A stretch of DNA of 9,473 bases, taken from contig JADGQQ010000114.1 of assembly GCA_017881645.1 (NCBI GenBank), positions 1-9,473 of the forward strand, written 5' to 3'. Origin of the DNA: Clostridia bacterium. Its GTDB lineage: Bacteria; Bacillota; Clostridia; Saccharofermentanales; Saccharofermentanaceae. Numbering within the stretch: position 1 is the stretch's first letter; each line of letters begins with the position of its first letter. The notes beneath the pieces are model-generated. The model searched no databases. It saw only the letters and a list, made by a program, of their open reading frames with translations, and had not been told where the DNA came from. This document shows positions 6,055 through 9,473 of this stretch, piece by piece. Position numbers and translations under genes: made by a program.

Positions 6055-7932
6055 CTACTCTCCGTTCTCTTTGTGAAAATGCCGGTAAACGGCCTGTGCA
6101 TTGGCTTCCGAGAGAAGCGGAGCCTCTTTCAGCGCCTCTGCCGATGCGGATGCGACTTTGCCTATGGTGCCGAAATGTGCCAGCAGCGCTTTTCTCTTAG
6201 CCGGACCAATCCCCTCGATCGATTCGAGTTTGAAGGAAAGATGACGTTTCTTGGAAAGCTTGCGCTGATAGGAAATGGCAAACCGGTGAACTTCATTCTG
6301 AACCGCGGTCAGGAGCCGCAGAAGAATCAGGCTCTCTTCCGACGTGCGGGCCTGTTCTGTCAATTCGACAATTTGTCCGTCCGGAAGAGCCAGTCCTCTT
6401 GTACGGTGCTTATTATCCTTGACCATGCCTGCAACTTTGATTGTATCCTCAAGTTTCACTTCGCGCAAAATATCGAGAGCCAGCTGCACATGCTGCAGTC
6501 CGCCGTCCATCAGGATCAGGTCCGGTGTCCGGGCGAACTCTTCCTCGCCCATGTGGGCAAAACGCCGGCGCAGGACTTCGCGCATAGCGCCGTAATCATC
6601 CTGTTCCTCGCTGCGGCGGATTTTGAAAAGCCGGTAGCTGGCACGGTCGGGACGGCCGTTATGAAAAACCACCATGCCGCCGCCCTGATCATCTGCGCCC
6701 ATATTTGATATGTCATATGCTTCGATGCGTTCCAAAGGCCGGTCCAGACCGACTTGCTTCGATAAATTTTCGAGCGCCATCGTCAGCGCCTTTTCGGAAT
6801 CTCCGACACGGAGAATCCGGCGCATCAGCGCCTCAGCCGCATTATCGCATGCCATCTTCAGCAGACTGACGCCGTCGCCCCTCTGCGGAATACGAAGCAG
6901 CGTTTTGTGACCGGAGAACTGACGGAGATAGTCCGACAGAGCATCACAGTCAGCGGGCAGCGCCTGCACGAGAATTTCCGGCGGAATGAACGACACGTTG
7001 GGATAATGCTGTTCGATAAAAGCCGTGAGAATCTCATCCAACTCTTCTCCGTGGTCCGCGAGAAAAAATGTCGGCGAACCGATTACACGGCCGCCGCGGA
7101 CTTCCAGCTTGCGGATACAGATTTCACCTGCATCACGGCTCACGCCGATGGCATCCAGATCCGACGCCTTGGGGAGCGACACTTTCTGTGACTCCATGAT
7201 TTTTGCGAGCGATTGCAGCCGGTCACGGTAAATAACCGCATGTTCATAGTCCTGACGTTTCGAAGCCGCCTGCATCTGCCCGGATAGATCCTTCTGGATG
7301 CCTTCATATTTTCCTTCGAAAAAACGGCAGATATCTTCCATGACTGCGCGATACGCTGATGCCGGAACATCACCTTTACAGGGAGCCACACAGCGGCCGA
7401 TATAGTAGTTCAGGCACGGTCTTTGCTTTCCGATGTCTTTCGGCAGGACCCGACGGCAGGTTTTCGCAGGGAAAATATCGCGGAGAGTCATCAGCGCGGC
7501 ATACAGGTCGCCGCCGAGGTAGGGTCCGAAATAGCGTGCGCCTTTTTCTTTATCCGGTCCAACGCGGAAAACTTTCAGAATTCTGGGATATTCATCCTGC
7601 ATTGTAATGCAGACATAGGGATATCCCCGGTCATCGCGCAGAAGAATATTATAGTGCGGCTGATATCTTTTAATCAGATTCGATTCGAGAAGAAGCGCTT
7701 CGAGTTCATTGCCCACGACGATACATTCAAAATCGGCAATGTGCGAAATCATCGCGAGAACCTTTTCATTTCCGGCCGGATTTTTGCAGAAATAGCTGCG
7801 GAGACGGTTTCGAAGGCTCTTTGCTTTGCCGACATAAATAACAGAACCCGAGGTGTCCTTCATCAGGTACACACCCGGGCTCGTTGGCACTACATCCAAT
7901 CGGGCATCAAATACGGCATTTTCCGAACTCAT
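6055..7932 (-). CDS. uvrC: Excinuclease ABC subunit C
   Basis: UvrC makes both incisions flanking a lesion during nucleotide excision repair, acting with UvrA and UvrB. The 625-aa protein has the full architecture: GIY-YIG nuclease near 15-95 (GVYLMKD, IYVGKAKSLRNRLRSYF, ELEALLLESNLIK), a Cys cluster at 159, 173, 181 and 185 that fits the iron-sulfur site, a UVR (UvrB-binding) motif near 210-245, the RNase H-like C-terminal nuclease with likely catalytic D407, D476, D506, H509 and a further H549, and helix-hairpin-helix near 570-604 (IEGIGPAKRKALLAHFG). I chose ATG 7932 because it forms an ATGA stop-start overlap with the preceding HPr-like gene; the upstream in-frame GTG at 7956 has no ribosome site. 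A GGAG lies about 14 nt before the chosen ATG, rather far, so reinitiation after the upstream gene is plausible. Confidence 0.97.
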   Translation of the reverse strand: MSSENAVFDARLDVVPTSPGVYLMKDTSGSVIYVGKAKSLRNRLRSYFCKNPAGNEKVLAMISHIADFECIVVGNELEALLLESNLIKRYQPHYNILLRDDRGYPYVCITMQDEYPRILKVFRVGPDKEKGARYFGPYLGGDLYAALMTLRDIFPAKTCRRVLPKDIGKQRPCLNYYIGRCVAPCKGDVPASAYRAVMEDICRFFEGKYEGIQKDLSGQMQAASKRQDYEHAVIYRDRLQSLAKIMESQKVSLPKASDLDAIGVSRDAGEICIRKLEVRGGRVIGSPTFFLADHGEELDEILTAFIEQHYPNVSFIPPEILVQALPADCDALSDYLRQFSGHKTLLRIPQRGDGVSLLKMACDNAAEALMRRILRVGDSEKALTMALENLSKQVGLDRPLERIEAYDISNMGADDQGGGMVVFHNGRPDRASYRLFKIRRSEEQDDYGAMREVLRRRFAHMGEEEFARTPDLILMDGGLQHVQLALDILREVKLEDTIKVAGMVKDNKHRTRGLALPDGQIVELTEQARTSEESLILLRLLTAVQNEVHRFAISYQRKLSKKRHLSFKLESIEGIGPAKRKALLAHFGTIGKVASASAEALKEAPLLSEANAQAVYRHFHKENGE

Positions 7933-8192
7933 AACACGCCGGGATTCTCCAAACACTCGACAAGCGAATCCAAAGCCGCCTGCTGATCGTCGCCGTCAGC
8001 GGAAACTTCGATCTCGGTCTGGTTCTCAATTCCCAAAGACATCACTCCGAGAAGGCTCTTCGCGTTCGCACGGCGGCCGCTGCGGCTCAAATAAATACTG
8101 CTTTTGAAAGAAGAAGCCTTCTGAATCAATACAGCAACGGCTTTCATCTGAAGGGCTTCATCACATGTAAAAATAACGGTACGAGAGACCAT
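7929..8192 (-). CDS. HPr-like protein without the phospho-histidine (Crh-like)
   Basis: The 87-aa product has HPr length and fold signature: VLIQKASSF at 21-29, NAKSLLGVMSLG at 43-54 and a DGDDQQAALDSL segment near 69-80. In HPr, His15 within GLHARPA receives phosphate from Enzyme I. Here the aligned segment reads ALQMKAV, so His15 is Gln, Arg17 is Lys and Pro18 is Ala; phosphotransfer to sugar permeases is not expected. Ser46, the site used by HPr kinase/phosphorylase, is present. B. subtilis Crh, a regulatory partner of CcpA, likewise has Gln15 and Ser46, but keeps Arg17 and Pro18. I infer a regulatory, non-PTS role; orthology with Crh is not proven. The ATG at 8192 has AAGGAGG 6 nt upstream. 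It is the first gene of the operon with uvrC and overlaps it by 4 nt. Confidence 0.88.
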   Translation of the reverse strand: MVSRTVIFTCDEALQMKAVAVLIQKASSFKSSIYLSRSGRRANAKSLLGVMSLGIENQTEIEVSADGDDQQAALDSLVECLENPGVL

Positions 8193-8198
8193 CTTTTT

Positions 8199-8220
8199 CC
8201 TCCTTGAAGTGCAGGCGCAC
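8199..8220 (-). promoter_or_regulatory. Ribosome binding site and small leader hairpin of the HPr-like gene
   Basis: The site AAGGAGG (8205-8199) lies 6 nt before the ATG and fixes the start. Just upstream, GTGC-GCCT-GCAC (8220-8209) can form a 4-bp stem next to the site; it is small and its role is uncertain. Confidence 0.6.
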
Positions 8221-8242
8221 AAAAAACAATACCATTAAAATA

Positions 8243-8271
8243 AGTATATGGACTGGTTTTCGCTATGTCAA
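8243..8271 (-). promoter_or_regulatory. Strong sigma-A promoter for the HPr-like gene, uvrC and phosphoesterase
   Basis: On the minus strand TTGACA (8271-8266, perfect -35) is separated by 17 nt from TATACT (8248-8243, 5/6 match to -10). The predicted transcript has a leader of about 40-45 nt. TGGTT and AACCA flank the region around the -35 box as a short inverted repeat, too short to call an operator. I saw no good CcpA (cre) site. Confidence 0.85.
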
Positions 8272-8312
8272 CCAAAACAGGGTGAATCAGAAAATTTTTG
8301 GGCAGTTGCGTG

Positions 8313-8338
8313 AAAAGCAGGGGACAATCCCCTTGCTT
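8313..8338 (-). terminator. Probable intrinsic terminator after rimI
   Basis: On the minus strand AAGCA-A-GGGGA and TCCCC-TGCTT pair as a 10-bp stem with one bulged A around a TTG loop, followed by only a short T run (TTTT, then CACG). It lies about 10 nt after the rimI stop and before the next promoter, which supports a terminator; the short T tract weakens it. Confidence 0.55.
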
Positions 8339-8348
8339 CCTGTGATAT

Positions 8349-8810
8349 TCACATGACATTCCACGCCATAAGCAGTGCGTCTTCCCCGGTATCCGAATAG
8401 TACCCTCTTCGTCTGCCCGTAAGCAAAAACCCGCATTTTCGGTAGAGGGCGAGAGCCGGAGCATTACCTGGACGCACTTCAAGGTGAATTGTGAGAATTC
8501 CCGACTCCGCGCAGAACTGTTTTACGGCTTCCAGCAGAGCAAACCCGACTCCCTGACCGGCGTATTCGGGATGCACCGCGATGTTCGCGATTTCTCCCTC
8601 GTCGAGTACATGGATGAGGCCGATATATCCGACAACCCTTCGAAATTCCGATTCCTGCCGGCACGCAACCAGACAGAGACATTTCGTCTGATCAGACAGC
8701 AGGGCGGAAAGGGATTCCCTGCTCCACGGCGTCTGAAAACAGGCGTTTTCCACACGTACGAGCTGATCGAGATCCGTAAGTCCGGCTGCTTCAATTGAAT
8801 AATCAGTCAT
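8349..8810 (-). CDS. rimI: Ribosomal protein S18 alanine N-acetyltransferase (GNAT family)
   Basis: RimI acetylates the N-terminal alanine of ribosomal protein S18 using acetyl-CoA. The 153-aa product has normal family length. The GNAT acetyl-CoA site is seen as IANIAVHPEYAGQGVGFALL near 90-109 (Q-G-V-G loop), and the later LEVRPGNAPALALYRKCGF near 121-139 matches the RimI LEVRxxNxxAxxLYxxxGF pattern; GYYSDTGEDALLM near the end is also typical. The ATG at 8810 follows AAGGA at about 8 nt and overlaps the end of tsaB by 8 nt; a longer open frame to 8861 would run within tsaB and lacks support. The tsaB-rimI pairing is a common bacterial arrangement and strengthens the call over a generic GNAT enzyme. 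Confidence 0.93.
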   Translation of the reverse strand: MTDYSIEAAGLTDLDQLVRVENACFQTPWSRESLSALLSDQTKCLCLVACRQESEFRRVVGYIGLIHVLDEGEIANIAVHPEYAGQGVGFALLEAVKQFCAESGILTIHLEVRPGNAPALALYRKCGFLLTGRRRGYYSDTGEDALLMAWNVM

Positions 8811-9473
8811 GGACTTCTTCCTTCTTCTGTGAAAAGAGCCGTTCGGCTGACGTTTTGGCACGATAGACCGGCATCAGCATCTGCGGCGGAAAGCGTTCGG
8901 ACAGATTCAATGCCGTGTCGCTGCCGATCAGCCGGAAAGCCAGCTCCGCAACAGAGGCGGGTTGAATTTCGCGTCCGAAAAGATCCGGTGCCGATGCTGC
9001 CTTCCTGCGAAAAAATTCTTCACCTGTATATGTTGCAGCCGCGTCTCCGCAGAGGATATAGCCGGGAGTTCCAGCCGATCCGGATGCAGAGAAAGATTTC
9101 TCCCATTCGGTGCAGAGTTCCATTAAATCTTCAATCGTCCTCGCCTCTTCCTGAATCACCTGTGTGCCTTCGAAATATGCAGATGAAAATACCCGGCGAT
9201 TACGCGCGTCCGTCATGGCGACGACCAGCGTGTTTTTTTCACTGTAAAAAGGAAAAGCGAGCGCGGCGAGACTTGAGACCGGTACAGCCGGCTTATCCGC
9301 GACCATCGCCATCGCTTTTACGGCGCTGACGCCAATGCGGATGCCTGTAAAAGAGCCGGGTCCGACGGTGCATGCAAATGCGTCGAGTTCCGGATAAGTA
9401 AGTCCGCTTAGCTTCATCAGATCATGCACCATCGGCATGAACGTCAGAGAATGCGTTCGCCCGGTCGAAAGCA
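8803..9473 (-). CDS. tsaB: tRNA t6A biosynthesis protein TsaB, missing its N-terminus at the window edge
   Basis: TsaB partners TsaD and TsaE in making threonylcarbamoyladenosine at position 37 of ANN-decoding tRNAs. About 222 residues are visible; the frame is open to the window edge, beginning within LSTGRTHSLTFMPMV, which corresponds to the family segment around residues 20-40 (usually containing HSE). An ATG at 9438 is internal and not the true start. The ASKHA-type signature VGPGSFTGIRIG follows shortly after. The end (MPVYRAKTSAERL) matches the family C-terminus. It overlaps rimI by 8 nt. The third residue of the usual HSE motif is Leu here. Upstream neighbours, often tsaE, are outside the window. 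Confidence 0.95.
   Translation of the reverse strand, partial: LSTGRTHSLTFMPMVHDLMKLSGLTYPELDAFACTVGPGSFTGIRIGVSAVKAMAMVADKPAVPVSSLAALAFPFYSEKNTLVVAMTDARNRRVFSSAYFEGTQVIQEEARTIEDLMELCTEWEKSFSASGSAGTPGYILCGDAAATYTGEEFFRRKAASAPDLFGREIQPASVAELAFRLIGSDTALNLSERFPPQMLMPVYRAKTSAERLFSQKKEEVHD

Noticed and set aside
8255..8275. CcpA (cre) operator at the promoter of the HPr-like gene
   Set aside because: The TTTTCGCTA region has a central CG but fails most flanking consensus positions on both strands.
8829..9329. Plus-strand frame of 166 codons opposite tsaB
   Set aside because: Antisense shadow of a conserved gene, Arg- and Pro-rich, with no domain or ribosome site.

Overview
The window looks like a chromosomal housekeeping segment of a Bacillota (low-GC Gram-positive lineage) bacterium with moderate GC. 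Every recognised gene lies on the minus strand, so transcription runs from high to low coordinates. The assignment to Bacillota rests on a RemA/DUF370 gene beside yicC, gmk and rpoZ, a single-chain alpha2-type glycyl-tRNA synthetase, a Crh/HPr-like protein with a regulatory serine, and strong AAGGAGG-type ribosome binding sites. I cannot name genus or species from the sequence alone.

Read in the direction of transcription there are three blocks. (1) 9473 to 8349: the 3' part of tsaB (its start lies outside the window) overlapping rimI. They are followed by a hairpin that probably terminates transcription. (2) 8271 to 5344: a near-consensus sigma-A promoter, then a small HPr-like gene with Gln at position 15 and Ser at 46 (Crh-like), uvrC, and a metallophosphoesterase. 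These three are packed by a 4-nt overlap and a 3-nt gap. (3) 5321 to 1: a promoter with a perfect TATAAT, then yicC, remA, gmk (TTG start), rpoZ (unusually long), glyS and the N-terminal third to half of ppdK, all closely spaced. ppdK runs off the window just before the expected catalytic-histidine motif.

Functionally, block 1 serves tRNA t6A modification and ribosomal protein acetylation. Block 2 joins a carbon-regulator-like protein to nucleotide excision repair and a phosphoesterase. Block 3 groups RNA metabolism (YicC), a DNA-binding regulator (RemA), GMP phosphorylation, the RNA polymerase omega subunit, glycine tRNA charging and PEP/pyruvate interconversion.

I found no phage, IS element, CRISPR, rRNA or tRNA gene, and no clearly new multi-gene system. 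The unusual points are the HPr-like protein without its phospho-histidine in an operon with uvrC, an omega subunit with a long, very acidic C-terminal extension, an unusual Asp-to-Thr change in guanylate kinase, RemA with Lys in place of its Arg cluster, and an 8-bp perfect hairpin between gmk and rpoZ. glyS also appears to have no T-box leader.
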